A DNA stretch of 64,000 nt from Antarcticimicrobium sediminis. GTDB lineage: Bacteria > Pseudomonadota > Alphaproteobacteria > Rhodobacterales > Rhodobacteraceae. The position numbers and the translations under genes were made by a program. The stretch spans positions 23,918-87,917 of the forward strand of contig NZ_SMFP01000013.1 of the NCBI RefSeq assembly GCF_004348975.1. Reading direction: 5' to 3'. This document shows, in pieces, positions 27,768 to 37,102 of the stretch. Each line of letters starts with the position of its first letter. Positions within the stretch are counted from its first letter, which is position 1. The notes beneath the pieces were generated by a model that was not told the DNA's origin, did no database searches, and saw only the letters and a list, made by a program, of their open reading frames with translations.

Positions 27768-28748
27768 ATGACCATTTCTCGGCGCCATTTTCTGGGCACC
27801 ACCGCTGCGGCGGCACTGGCCGGGCTGGCCTCTGCGCCCGCCTTCGCGGCCAGCCGCACCTTCTTCGGGATCGCGACCGGCGGTACCGGCGGCACCTATT
27901 ACCCGCTGGGCGGCATGCTGGCACAGCTGATCTCCAATACTGCCGAACTGCCCGACACCAAGGTTTCGGCGACGGCAGAGACCGGAAACGCATCGGTCGC
28001 CAACGCACAGTTGCTGGGCCGGGGCGAGATCGAATCCGCCTTTGTCGCCGCTGACATTCTGGATGCCGCTTATCACGGCAAGAACCAGTTTGACGGCAAA
28101 GGGCTGAGCAACCTGCGCGCCATTGGTGCGCTGTACCCCGAAACCGTGCAGCTGGTCGTTCGCGCCAACAGCGGCATCAAGGAATTCACCGATCTGAAGG
28201 GCATGTCGATCTCGTCTGGCTCTCCGGGGTCGGGCCAGTGGCAGCTGCTGGGCGATCTGCTCGAAGCCCACGGCATGACCCGCGAGGATGTCTCCGAGGA
28301 TTACTCCTCCTTCGCGCAATCGGTCGACAAGATCAAAGACGGCAACCTCGATGCTTCGTTGATTACTGCCGGTCTGCCGACCTCATCGGTCACCGATTTG
28401 GCCAATGGTCACGACATTGCCATTGTGCCGTTGCAAGGTCCGGCGATCGCCAAGCTGCAGGAAGCGCAGCCCTATTACGCCAACGCCGTGATTGCGGCGG
28501 GCAGCTACAAGGGGCTCGAGTCTGATGTGAACACCTTGGCTGTGCGGGCGATCTGGGCAACCCAGGCCGATGTGTCGGACGAGCTTATCTATGCGGTGAC
28601 CAAGGCGCTTTACGAAAACACCGAGACGCTGGGCAAGGTCCACCCGATGGGCAAGCGTATCTCGCTGGACACGGCACTTGAAAGCGTGTCGATCCCGCTG
28701 CATTCGGGCGCGGCGAAATACTATGCTGAAAAGGGCATCTCCAAGTAA
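27768..28748 (+). CDS. TAXI family TRAP transporter solute-binding receptor
   Basis: A 326-residue periplasmic receptor. The N-terminus SRRHFLGTTAAAALAG has the twin-arginine pattern, with cleavage after about ...PAFA (residue 28), so export may be by Tat. TGGTGGTYYPLGGMLAQLIS near residue 37 is the TAXI family hallmark. It is the first gene of receptor-DUF1850-permease, and its TAA overlaps the next ATG by one base. The ligand is unknown. Confidence 0.93.
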   Translation: MTISRRHFLGTTAAAALAGLASAPAFAASRTFFGIATGGTGGTYYPLGGMLAQLISNTAELPDTKVSATAETGNASVANAQLLGRGEIESAFVAADILDAAYHGKNQFDGKGLSNLRAIGALYPETVQLVVRANSGIKEFTDLKGMSISSGSPGSGQWQLLGDLLEAHGMTREDVSEDYSSFAQSVDKIKDGNLDASLITAGLPTSSVTDLANGHDIAIVPLQGPAIAKLQEAQPYYANAVIAAGSYKGLESDVNTLAVRAIWATQADVSDELIYAVTKALYENTETLGKVHPMGKRISLDTALESVSIPLHSGAAKYYAEKGISK

Positions 28749-29239
28749 TGCCCTGTCGCAGGCAACTGCGTTTGTGCGGGATGGCAGCCTTGGTTGCTGT
28801 CCCGTTTCTCGCCTCTCCGGCCCGCGCCGGGGAGGTTTGGCTGTGTCTCACCGAAACGCGCGGTGACGGGCATGAGGTAACGCGGCTGCCGGCGGGGAGC
28901 GACGGCGCCTTCTCCCTCAGCTTTATCCATTCGGTTTCGCGCACGCCGGTAACGGATTATTACCATGTTGCCGACGGACAGATCGTGCAGACCTCCGAAG
29001 TGTTTCGGGCGCATGGTGCCGGGCTGCCCTCCATCGCAAACGACATGGACGCCACCGGCTGGCGCCACGAGGACGGCCATTTCATCCTCGACATGCATCG
29101 CCTGACCGGTCCGATCCCGTTGCGCATTCAGGCGCAGTTCAAAAATACCCTGCATACGGCCGATACCGACTTGCCCTTGGCGGGGCTGGGTTATAACGCC
29201 CTGACCCTTGCCCCCTGTGACGAGGAGACATCCCCTTGA
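28748..29239 (+). CDS. DUF1850 domain protein, TAXI-TRAP accessory
   Basis: A 163-residue predicted exported protein with a hydrophobic signal (...VAVPFLASPARA). The DUF1850 signature FIHSVSRTPVTDYY is near residue 58. DUF1850 proteins are regularly encoded between a TAXI receptor and its fused permease. Their function is not established. Translational coupling to both neighbours supports a role in this transporter. Confidence 0.88.
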   Translation: MPCRRQLRLCGMAALVAVPFLASPARAGEVWLCLTETRGDGHEVTRLPAGSDGAFSLSFIHSVSRTPVTDYYHVADGQIVQTSEVFRAHGAGLPSIANDMDATGWRHEDGHFILDMHRLTGPIPLRIQAQFKNTLHTADTDLPLAGLGYNALTLAPCDEETSP

Positions 29240-31455
29240 CGGATACCCCCCCCCGCGGCCATACCGCCGCCGAGCCCGATCACGAATACTCCGCCGATGA
29301 GTTGGAGGCGCTGGTCCGGGAATATGACTCTGAGTCAAATTTCCGCCGTCTGGTTGGGCCGACCGCGATTCTGGTAACGGTCGCTTCGGTCATCCTGTCG
29401 CTGTTCCACGTCTATACGGCGGGCTTCGGCCTGCTGAACGAGGTGATGCACCGCACCGTCCACCTGTCCTTCGTGATGGGGCTGATCTTTCTGGTCTTTC
29501 CGCGCAAACGTGCCCATCCGACACCGCGACTCTGGGCGGAATCACTGCTTTTTGCAGGGTTTTACCTTTATATCCTTTACGATCTGGTGCTGTCGCTGCC
29601 CCCCAGCGGATTGAAGACCGGTTTCACCGTCATGATGCTGGTCCTGATCGCGCTGACGCTGCCCTTCAACCGGCAGGGCGCCGATCCTGATAAAGTGGCG
29701 CTGCGCGATTGGATCTTTGCCGCTGTCGGCGCAGGCTTCTCGGCCTATCTGGCGGTGTTCTTCAAGCATATCTTCATCGACAACGTCGGCAGCCCGTCCG
29801 AGCCGGTCTATATGATGGGTCTGGTCGCCATCGTCATGACACTGGAAGCAACGCGGCGCACCATGGGGGCGACGCTGGCCTATATCGGCATCGGCTGTCT
29901 GATCTATGCGCTGGTAGGGCCCTATCTGCCGGGGATTCTGGCGCACCGGGGCTATTCGATCACCCGGATCGTCAATCACCTTTTCGTCGGCACCGAGGGC
30001 ATCTATGGCGTCGCCGTCGGGGTTGTGGCGACCTATGTGTTCCACTTCGTCCTGTTCGGCATCCTCGCACAGATGAGTGGTCTGGGTCAGCTTTTCATCG
30101 ATCTGGCAACGATCATCGCCGGGCGCGCTGCTGGCGGGTCGGCCAAGGTTTCGGTGGTGTCCTCCGGGTTCTTCGGGATGATCTCAGGCTCGCCCATCGC
30201 CAATACGGTGACCACCGGGGCGTTTACCATTCCGCTGATGAAAAAGTCAGGCTTTTCAGGGCGGTTCGCCGGGGCGGTCGAGGCCTCGGCCTCCTGCGGG
30301 GGACAGGTGACGCCACCGATCATGGGCGCTTCGGCCTTCGTCATGACCGAGATGCTGGGCATCCCGTATAACGAGCTGATCCTGATCGCGATCGTCCCGG
30401 CGGCCTTCCATTATATCGCCATCCTGCTGATGGTGCATCTGGAGGCCAAACGGCTGGGGCTGAAAGGGTTGTCGAAAGACAAGATTCCGCAGTTCGGCGT
30501 GGTTCTGAAAAAATCATGGCACCTGTTCATCCCGCTGGGCGTGATGGTGGCCATGCTTTTGATGCAGTACACGCCGTTCCTCGCCGCGTTCTGGGGCATC
30601 ATCCTGACCATCGTGTTTTCCTATGTGCCGCTGATCATGCGACTCCTTGGCAATACCACGATGGATACCAGCACCGCGCTGACGCCGCCGCGTCTGGTGC
30701 AGGGATTCGAGGATGGCGCGAAATTCGCGCTGGCCATTGGCGCGGCCTGTGCCTGTGTCGGCTTCCTGCTGGGGATGACTACGCTAACCGGGCTGGGGTT
30801 CAAGTTCTCTGCCGCCGTGGTGCAACTGGCCCATGATGTGGCGACCTTCGTCGTCGGGATGGATTTCACAGGGCTGCTGTCGGAAAATGGTCTGGCGTTG
30901 TTCTTTGGGCTGATCTTTGTCGCCATCGCCTGCATTGTAATGGGGGCGGGGATCCCGACCACGCCAACCTATATCATCCTTGCCTCGATTGCCGCGCCGG
31001 CGCTGATGGAGTTCGGCGTCCCGCTGATCGCCACTCACTTCTTTGTCTTCTACTTCGGCGTGCTGGCGGATGTGACGCCACCGGTGGCGCTGGCGGCCTA
31101 TGCGGCGGCGGGGCTGGCGCGCAGCGAACCGATGACCACGGGCACCACGGCGTTCCGGCTGTCGATGGGTAAGGCGCTGGTGCCGTTCATGTTCATCTAT
31201 GCGCCCAGCCTGCTTTTCGTCGATTTCTCGGCGCTGGAGTTCATCACCGCGCTGTTGTCTGGGTTGATGGGAATTCTGGCTCTGTCCGCGGCCTATATCG
31301 GTTGGTTCCGCCACGATCTCGTGTTGGTAGAAAAGCTGGCGCTGACCATTGGCGGGCTGTTCCTGATCTCGACCCACTGGGCCGCGATTACCATCGGGGC
31401 GCTGCTGGTTCTGGGGGTGCTGATGCGCCCGACGCGCAGCGCAACCATGGCCTGA
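29236..31455 (+). CDS. TAXI-TRAP transporter fused permease
   Basis: A 739-residue membrane protein with DctQ-like N-terminal helices and a DctM-like core (SSGFFGMISGSPIANTVTTG near residue 310, GAGIPTTPTYIILASIAAP near residue 570, FYFGVLADVTPPVALAAY near residue 605). The start is TTG at 29236, overlapping the DUF1850 stop, with GAGGAG 8 bases upstream. It is longer than the first TAXI permease in this window, and the two are only moderately alike, so they are probably not a recent duplication. Confidence 0.92.
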   Translation: MTDTPPRGHTAAEPDHEYSADELEALVREYDSESNFRRLVGPTAILVTVASVILSLFHVYTAGFGLLNEVMHRTVHLSFVMGLIFLVFPRKRAHPTPRLWAESLLFAGFYLYILYDLVLSLPPSGLKTGFTVMMLVLIALTLPFNRQGADPDKVALRDWIFAAVGAGFSAYLAVFFKHIFIDNVGSPSEPVYMMGLVAIVMTLEATRRTMGATLAYIGIGCLIYALVGPYLPGILAHRGYSITRIVNHLFVGTEGIYGVAVGVVATYVFHFVLFGILAQMSGLGQLFIDLATIIAGRAAGGSAKVSVVSSGFFGMISGSPIANTVTTGAFTIPLMKKSGFSGRFAGAVEASASCGGQVTPPIMGASAFVMTEMLGIPYNELILIAIVPAAFHYIAILLMVHLEAKRLGLKGLSKDKIPQFGVVLKKSWHLFIPLGVMVAMLLMQYTPFLAAFWGIILTIVFSYVPLIMRLLGNTTMDTSTALTPPRLVQGFEDGAKFALAIGAACACVGFLLGMTTLTGLGFKFSAAVVQLAHDVATFVVGMDFTGLLSENGLALFFGLIFVAIACIVMGAGIPTTPTYIILASIAAPALMEFGVPLIATHFFVFYFGVLADVTPPVALAAYAAAGLARSEPMTTGTTAFRLSMGKALVPFMFIYAPSLLFVDFSALEFITALLSGLMGILALSAAYIGWFRHDLVLVEKLALTIGGLFLISTHWAAITIGALLVLGVLMRPTRSATMA

Positions 31456-31472
31456 CGGAGGCCTGAACGCGA

Positions 31473-31499
31473 CATGACGGCACCAAGGATGCCGTCATG
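31473..31499. terminator. Bidirectional hairpin terminator
   Basis: CATGACGGCA and TGCCGTCATG form a perfect 10-bp stem with a 7-base loop, between the convergent permease and 3-hydroxyisobutyrate-dehydrogenase-like genes. Confidence 0.75.
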
Positions 31500-31571
31500 C
31501 GCTTTCCTGACGAAATGGGGCCACGACGATAGCCGGTCGGCGGTATTGGCCAGCACTCGTCGTGGCGCGGA

Positions 31572-32450
31572 TCAGTCTGCGTTGCTGCGGAAAATGCGGA
31601 CCAGTTCGGGCACATAGGCCTGGCCTTGGCCAGCATCCACCGCAGAGGAGAGCGCATTGGCCACGCCATCGGCGATGATCTTCTGCGCCCCGGCGGCATC
31701 GGACATGGCGCGGTAATAGTTGATGTCTTTCTGCGCGTTGCTGACAAAGAACGGCAGCCCTTCGCGGTCGCCTTCGGTGATGAACGGCGCCAGACGCTGA
31801 AGCGCGGCGCTGGCCCCGCCGCCATTGGCCAGAACGTCAACAAAGACCTTGGGATCAATCCCCGCATCTGCGGATTGCGCGGCGGCCTCGGCCAGCAGGG
31901 TCATGAACCCGACCGACACATAATTGTGCAGCAGCTTGAGCCGGTGACCATCACCGAGCGCACCGACGTGATCCACGGTTTCGGTGAACGAGGCCAGCAC
32001 CGGGCGAACCCTTTCTAGCACGGCGGCATCCCCGCCCACCAACAAGTTCAGCGTTCCCTCATGGGCGTGTTTGGCGGTGCGGGTCATCGGCGCGTCAAGA
32101 TACTCGCCGCCGACTGCTTTGATCGCCGCGCCCATGCGCACAGTGGAGTCAGGCAGCGCGGTCGAGCAATCGACGATCACTGTGCCCGGTTTCAATCCCG
32201 AAACGACACCGTTTTCGCCAGTGACGATCGCTTCAACCTGGGGAGAGCCGGTGACGCAAAGGATCACCACATCCGAGGCCGCGGCCACCTCGGCAGGGGT
32301 GGCGCAGGCTTGGGCGCCAAGACCGACAATCTCGTCCACTGGCTGGTTTCCCGGATGGTCCAGAAAGCTGAGCGTGAAACCGCCCCGAGCCAAGACGTTC
32401 CGGGCAATCCCGTGGCCCATAAGGCCGACTCCGATAATTCCGACGTTCAT
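31572..32450 (-). CDS. NAD(P)-dependent beta-hydroxyacid dehydrogenase (3-hydroxyisobutyrate dehydrogenase family)
   Basis: A 292-residue enzyme. The Rossmann motif GVGLMGHGIARN is at residues 7-18. The substrate loop YLDAPMTRTAKHAHEGTLN near residue 115 is in the DAPVSGG position, and the catalytic lysine lies in LKLLHN near residue 168. The family includes 3-hydroxyisobutyrate, tartronate-semialdehyde and 2-hydroxy-3-oxopropionate dehydrogenases. The substrate loop differs enough that I leave the substrate open. The start MNVGIIGVG follows GGAGAA. An 85-residue upstream extension is rejected. Confidence 0.88.
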   Translation of the reverse strand: MNVGIIGVGLMGHGIARNVLARGGFTLSFLDHPGNQPVDEIVGLGAQACATPAEVAAASDVVILCVTGSPQVEAIVTGENGVVSGLKPGTVIVDCSTALPDSTVRMGAAIKAVGGEYLDAPMTRTAKHAHEGTLNLLVGGDAAVLERVRPVLASFTETVDHVGALGDGHRLKLLHNYVSVGFMTLLAEAAAQSADAGIDPKVFVDVLANGGGASAALQRLAPFITEGDREGLPFFVSNAQKDINYYRAMSDAAGAQKIIADGVANALSSAVDAGQGQAYVPELVRIFRSNAD

Positions 32451-32923
32451 AGTGTTCTCCTCATCGACCTTCCCGGCCCCTCGGCGTTGCGTGCCAATGC
32501 CTCTGGCGGGATTTACATCTCCCCACGGGTTAACCGACAGCGGCGCGGTGGGAAAGAACCCGCAAGGGGCGGAGGCTGTCATTTTCTGAATCCCTGTTCT
32601 GCTTTCTTGACTGCCGGAGGTGGGCCAACTCCGACGGTCGGGGTAAAATTGATCCAATATTTGAGCGCAGAGCATTGATTTAAGTGGTAAACATGTTTTC
32701 TGCACAGCTCGTCAGAAAATCAGATTTGCGGTAATAGCAGCTCCTCGTCATGTTTGCCCGACACCGGCTTTGCTGCGTCAGCGGCGGTTGCGTGTTCCCG
32801 TAAGGAGACGGGACGGCCCGGGATCGGGCTTTTTGGAGGATTTTGCGTCTGTCATCAACGAGCGGCCCCGGAACCATCCGTCCGGGGGCTGTCTCTCTGT
32901 GGCCGTCGCGAAGGGGAGGCTGC
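32451..32923. other. Intergenic region before ABC operon, no gene
   Basis: This 473-bp spacer separates the dehydrogenase from the divergent ABC importer. It is locally AT-rich around 32640-32740 and contains the AAACATGTTT palindrome (separate entry). Reading frames here lack protein-like sequence. Both promoters should lie here. Confidence 0.55.
32689..32698. promoter_or_regulatory. Candidate operator palindrome AAACATGTTT
   Basis: A 10-bp perfect palindrome in the AT-rich part of the spacer, 226 bp before the first ABC permease gene and 239 bp before the dehydrogenase. It resembles LacI/GntR-type operator cores. No such regulator is encoded next to it, so the binder is unknown. Confidence 0.35.
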
Positions 32924-33931
32924 ATGGTTTCGACAGAACAGAACGCGGAACAAAGCCGCAAACGCGGTGCATTCAAGGTGACTCAGGAAGGGGTCGTAAC
33001 CGCGATTGCGGTGGTCCTTTTCATCGTCTTTTCCGTGGTATTGGACAGGTTTCTGACCCAGGGCAACATTCTGGCATTGCTGAAAAACGTTGCAATTCTG
33101 GGGATGCTGGCCGTGGGCATGGGGTTTGTCGTGGTGGGCCGCGGCATCGACCTGACCATGGTGGCGGTGATGGTCGTGGGAGTCGCCTTTGCGATCTGGA
33201 TGTCGACACAGGGCTTTGGCTTCGGCGAGGCGATTGCCATCGGCGCGGTTCTGGTCGCGCTGTGTGGTCTGGTGACGGGCGTTCTGATCGCCGTGGCCGA
33301 GGTGCCGCCGATCTTTGCCACGCTTGCCATGGCCTCGGTGGTCTATGGCGGCGGCCGCGTCGCGTTCACGTCTGATGTTCTTTATGCCCCGGCCGGGATC
33401 GAATGGCTGACCTATATCGGGTCGGGAAATCTGTTCGGCATTCCGGTCTCGGTTCTCATCTTTGCGCTGGTGGCGGCGCTGATCGCGCTGTTCCTGAAGT
33501 TCACCCGCTTTGGGCGCTTTGTCTACGCGACAGGCGACAATCCGGCGGCGGCACGAACATCGGGACTGCCGTCGCGGCCAGTCGTGATTACCCAATACGT
33601 GATCTCGGCCTTGATCGCCTATGGCGCCGGTATCCTGCTGACGGGCCTCGTGTCGGGCATCAATACCCGGTTGTACAATTCAACACTGATTTATGACGTT
33701 TTGCTGGTCGTCGTCTTGGGCGGCATCAGCCTGTCGGGCGGGCAGGGCGGCGTGCGCAACGTGTTGGTTGGCACGGTCCTTGTCGGCATCCTGATCAACG
33801 GGATGACGATCATGAACTTCAGCTACACGAGCCAGAACCTGATCAAAAGCGTGATCCTTCTGGCAGCGCTCGCGTTCGACGCGGTGATCAATCCGCGTGA
33901 CGAACAGACATCGCAAAGTGGCGATATCTGA
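32924..33931 (+). CDS. ABC transporter permease, CUT2/RbsC family
   Basis: A 335-residue inner-membrane permease with about nine hydrophobic segments, starting MVSTEQNAEQSRKRG. The family motifs GRGIDLTMVAVM near residue 75 and GGISLSGGQGGVRNVLVGT near residue 270 are present. The start at 32924 follows GGGGAGG. It belongs to a six-gene set with a binding protein, a fused permease, a propeller protein and an ATPase. Having two permease genes suggests a heterodimeric membrane pore. Confidence 0.93.
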   Translation: MVSTEQNAEQSRKRGAFKVTQEGVVTAIAVVLFIVFSVVLDRFLTQGNILALLKNVAILGMLAVGMGFVVVGRGIDLTMVAVMVVGVAFAIWMSTQGFGFGEAIAIGAVLVALCGLVTGVLIAVAEVPPIFATLAMASVVYGGGRVAFTSDVLYAPAGIEWLTYIGSGNLFGIPVSVLIFALVAALIALFLKFTRFGRFVYATGDNPAAARTSGLPSRPVVITQYVISALIAYGAGILLTGLVSGINTRLYNSTLIYDVLLVVVLGGISLSGGQGGVRNVLVGTVLVGILINGMTIMNFSYTSQNLIKSVILLAALAFDAVINPRDEQTSQSGDI

Positions 33932-33967
33932 CGACCAAGACCAATCATTTAGGGAGGAAACCAAATC

Positions 33968-34975
33968 ATGATGTTCAAGAAAGTGGCAGTCGCCGCGCTG
34001 ATCGCGACAACGGTATTGACCGTTCCTGCGGCAGCAAAAGAGATCGAACAGGTCGGTCGTGCGACCTATCTCGAAGCGCTCAAGGGCAAGCGGGTCATCT
34101 TCATCCCGCTGTCGCAGGGGATGGACCTCAATCAGGCATGGACCGCTGTCTGGGAGCGCCACGCCGCTCGCTACGGGTTCGACTTTCAAGTGCGGGACCC
34201 GAACATGGATACCGCGGCCGGGATCCGCGCCTTGCAAGGCGCCATTGGCGACAAGCCGGATGTTCTGATCGTGCAGAACCCCGATGTGCAGACCTATGCC
34301 CGCGCGCTGAAACAGGCGCAGCAGGCCGGCATCAAGATTCTGCAGATCAACATGCAGTCAATCACCCAGACTGATAGCTATGTCGGCAATGACTGGATCG
34401 AGATGGGCCGTCTGGAAGCGGGCGAACTGGCCAAAACCTGCCTTGCAGAGGGGGCCCCGTCGAAAAAGATCGTCTGGCTTGCAGGCGTCCAGACCGGTGC
34501 CGCCAACATCTATATGCGCGAAGGGCTTGACCAGATCCTGGCCGAGAACCCGGAGCTGGAACTGGTGTCCGATCAGCCTGCCGATTACGACAGCGAAAAG
34601 GCGCGCCAGATCACTGAGACGGTGTTGCAACAACACCCCGACCTGTGCGGGATCATGGGCATCTGGGACAACGCGGAAGTGGGGGCCGGGGCTGCTGTCG
34701 TGGCTGCGGGCAAGCAGGATCAGGTAACCATTGTGACCAATGGGGCCGGTGCGATGACCGCCTGTGACAGCATCGAAAAAGGCATGTTGGACGTTGTGTA
34801 CAACTTCAACGCCCCGATTCAGGCAGAGATCGCGGCACAGCAGATTTCAGAGTTCCTGCAACACCCCGAACGCCCGGCCGGATCAGAAAAGACCGTGTTT
34901 TTCGGGCCGATCACCCGCGTTGACGCAAACAACGCGACGGGCCGGAACTGCTGGACCATTGATCAGCTGAAGTAA
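33968..34975 (+). CDS. Sugar-type ABC transporter substrate-binding protein
   Basis: A 335-residue periplasmic-binding protein of the ribose type, with a signal peptide ending near ...TVPAAA (residue 23). Core segments are LKGKRVIFIPLSQGMDLNQA, DVLIVQNPD and NDWIEMGRLEAGELAKTC. Two adjacent Met codons (33968, 33971) are possible starts, and GGGAGGA lies 8 bases before the first. It sits between the two permeases of the operon. The ligand is not identifiable; the attached lactonase-like propellers suggest a sugar, sugar lactone or similar. Confidence 0.92.
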   Translation: MMFKKVAVAALIATTVLTVPAAAKEIEQVGRATYLEALKGKRVIFIPLSQGMDLNQAWTAVWERHAARYGFDFQVRDPNMDTAAGIRALQGAIGDKPDVLIVQNPDVQTYARALKQAQQAGIKILQINMQSITQTDSYVGNDWIEMGRLEAGELAKTCLAEGAPSKKIVWLAGVQTGAANIYMREGLDQILAENPELELVSDQPADYDSEKARQITETVLQQHPDLCGIMGIWDNAEVGAGAAVVAAGKQDQVTIVTNGAGAMTACDSIEKGMLDVVYNFNAPIQAEIAAQQISEFLQHPERPAGSEKTVFFGPITRVDANNATGRNCWTIDQLK

Positions 34976-34987
34976 GGACACCTACAG

Positions 34988-37102
34988 ATGAGCCTCTCTC
35001 AATCCATCGTCCGGTGGCGCTATCGGCTGTTGCCCGATCATGTCATGGGCGAAATCCTGAACAAGAAATGGGCCGATAGCGCGATCCCGTTCTTTGCGCT
35101 GGTGCTGATCGTCGCGATCTTCGGGTCCATCGTGCCCCGGTTTTTCGAGTTTAGCACCATGTCCATTCTGTCCGCTCAGGTGGCGGAGCTGGGGCTTGTC
35201 GTGTTGGGATTGTCCATTGTGATGATCTCGGGTGGGATCGACCTTTCGGTCGGTTCCACCTTTGCGCTGACCGTGACCACGGCGCTTTATATGATGAACG
35301 TGCAAGGCGCGAGCCTTGGCACCGGCCTTGTTGCGACGCTGGGCGTCGGCGTGGCCTGCGGCGCGATCAATGGGTTTCTGGTCGGCATCCTGCGGATGCG
35401 GGCCTTTCTGACCACGCTGGTTACGCTGATTATCTATCGGTCGATCTTTGACATCGTCTTCCCAAAGATTTCCACCGATATCGTGATGAATTACCCGGAG
35501 TCCCCGGTGTTCGAATTTCTCGGGATCGGGCTGATCTGGGGGTTGCCGGTTTCGTTCCTGCTGATGGCGCTTGTGTCCATCGCGCTGCATATCGTGCTGT
35601 CGCGCGGGCGTTATGGATGGCGGCTCATGGCTGTGGGCGGGGCGCGACGATCGGCGCATAACGCGGGCATCAACGTGCGGTGGACCGTGTTTTCCGCCTA
35701 TGTCGCCTGTTCCGCCTTCGTGGCCTTGGCAGCCTTTCTGTTCTCTGCCCGTATCGGGTCAGCCGCGTCGGACATTGGAGCCGGTCTGGAGTTGCAGGCG
35801 CTGACGGCGACGGTGCTTGGCGGCATTTCGCTGGGCGGTGGGCGCGGATCGGTGTCCAAGGCGCTGATGGGCACGCTGTTTGTGCTCATGCTGTCGAATT
35901 CACTGCTGGCGCTTGGCATTCCCGGCCCGGTCAATTCGCTGCTGCTGGGGCTGATCCTGGTGGTTGCCGTGTTTCTGGATGTGCGTTGGGTCAAGAACCG
36001 GCACAAACTGCTGCGCGCTGTCTATATCTCACCGACCTATAACAAGATGCCGCCGGCGATCTCGACCGATGACGGCCCGATGGAACCGAACGACCGGTTG
36101 CGCGAAGTGGGCGTTATCGGACTGGGGACCATGGATGGCGCCGAAGACGTGATCTTTGACCGCGACGACAACCTTTACACCGGCAGTCGCCATGGCGATA
36201 TCCTGCGCTGGTTCCCGCCCGACTATACCCGGCACGAAGTCTTTGCCCATATCGGCGGGGCGCCGATGGGGATGGTGTTCGACGCAGCAGGCAACATGTC
36301 GGTCTGTGTCGGCGGCATGGGGCTGTATCAGATCACACCGGAGGGAAAGGTCAGCCTGCAGACTGGTGAGACCAACCGAAGCTGGACCTCGGTTGCCGAT
36401 GACTCGGTGATGAAGCTGGCGGATGATTGCGATATTCTTCCCGATGGGCGGATCATCTTTTCCGAGGCGACCGTGCGGTTCGAGATGCACGACTGGTATG
36501 CCGATGCGCTGGAAAGCCGGGGCAACGGGCGGTTGATCTGTTTCGATCCCAAGACCGGGACGACAAAGACACTTAAGAACAATCTGATCTTCCCCAATGG
36601 GGTCTGTACCTCATACGACGGGGAGTCGGTGCTCTTTGCCGAAAGCTGGGCCTGCCGGATCAGCCGCTATTACTATGCGGGGCCGAAGGCGGGCACGGTC
36701 GAGCGGGTCATCGAAGGTCTGCCGGGGTATCCCGACAACATCAACCGCGCGTCTGACGGAACCTATTGGCTGGCCTTGATGGGCTCGCGCACACCCGCGC
36801 TTGACCTGTCGCTGGAAATGCCCGCGTTCCGCCGCCGGATGGCGCGGCGGGTCTCGGAAGATGCGTGGCTGATGCCGAACCTGAACACCGGCTGTGTGCT
36901 CAAGTTCAACGAAAAGGGCGAGATCCTGGAAAGCCTATGGGATCTGGGCGGGCAGAAGCACCCGATGATCACCTCGATGCGCGAACACAAGGGCACGCTG
37001 TATCTCTGCGGTATTTTCAACAATCGCATGGGCACGCTCAAGCTGCCCGATGCCGATCAGACCTGGTGCGGGTTGGACAGCTATTGGAGGAAACCGGAAT
37101 GA
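34988..37102 (+). CDS. Fusion of CUT2 ABC permease and strictosidine-synthase/SMP-30-like propeller
   Basis: A 704-residue protein. Residues 1 to about 337 form a complete RbsC-type permease (SGGIDLSVGSTFALTV, GGISLGGGRGSVSKALMGT). Residues about 345-704 are a beta-propeller of the strictosidine synthase/SMP-30 type, with VIFDRDDNLYTGSRHG near 390, IFPNGVCTSYDGESVLFAESW near 535 and GYPDNINRASDGTYW near 580. The join is in one uninterrupted frame. The propeller follows the last membrane helix, which would tether a hydrolase-like domain at the membrane. The side of the membrane is uncertain, since the helix count decides it. The gene overlaps the next by ATGA. Confidence 0.9.
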   Translation: MSLSQSIVRWRYRLLPDHVMGEILNKKWADSAIPFFALVLIVAIFGSIVPRFFEFSTMSILSAQVAELGLVVLGLSIVMISGGIDLSVGSTFALTVTTALYMMNVQGASLGTGLVATLGVGVACGAINGFLVGILRMRAFLTTLVTLIIYRSIFDIVFPKISTDIVMNYPESPVFEFLGIGLIWGLPVSFLLMALVSIALHIVLSRGRYGWRLMAVGGARRSAHNAGINVRWTVFSAYVACSAFVALAAFLFSARIGSAASDIGAGLELQALTATVLGGISLGGGRGSVSKALMGTLFVLMLSNSLLALGIPGPVNSLLLGLILVVAVFLDVRWVKNRHKLLRAVYISPTYNKMPPAISTDDGPMEPNDRLREVGVIGLGTMDGAEDVIFDRDDNLYTGSRHGDILRWFPPDYTRHEVFAHIGGAPMGMVFDAAGNMSVCVGGMGLYQITPEGKVSLQTGETNRSWTSVADDSVMKLADDCDILPDGRIIFSEATVRFEMHDWYADALESRGNGRLICFDPKTGTTKTLKNNLIFPNGVCTSYDGESVLFAESWACRISRYYYAGPKAGTVERVIEGLPGYPDNINRASDGTYWLALMGSRTPALDLSLEMPAFRRRMARRVSEDAWLMPNLNTGCVLKFNEKGEILESLWDLGGQKHPMITSMREHKGTLYLCGIFNNRMGTLKLPDADQTWCGLDSYWRKPE

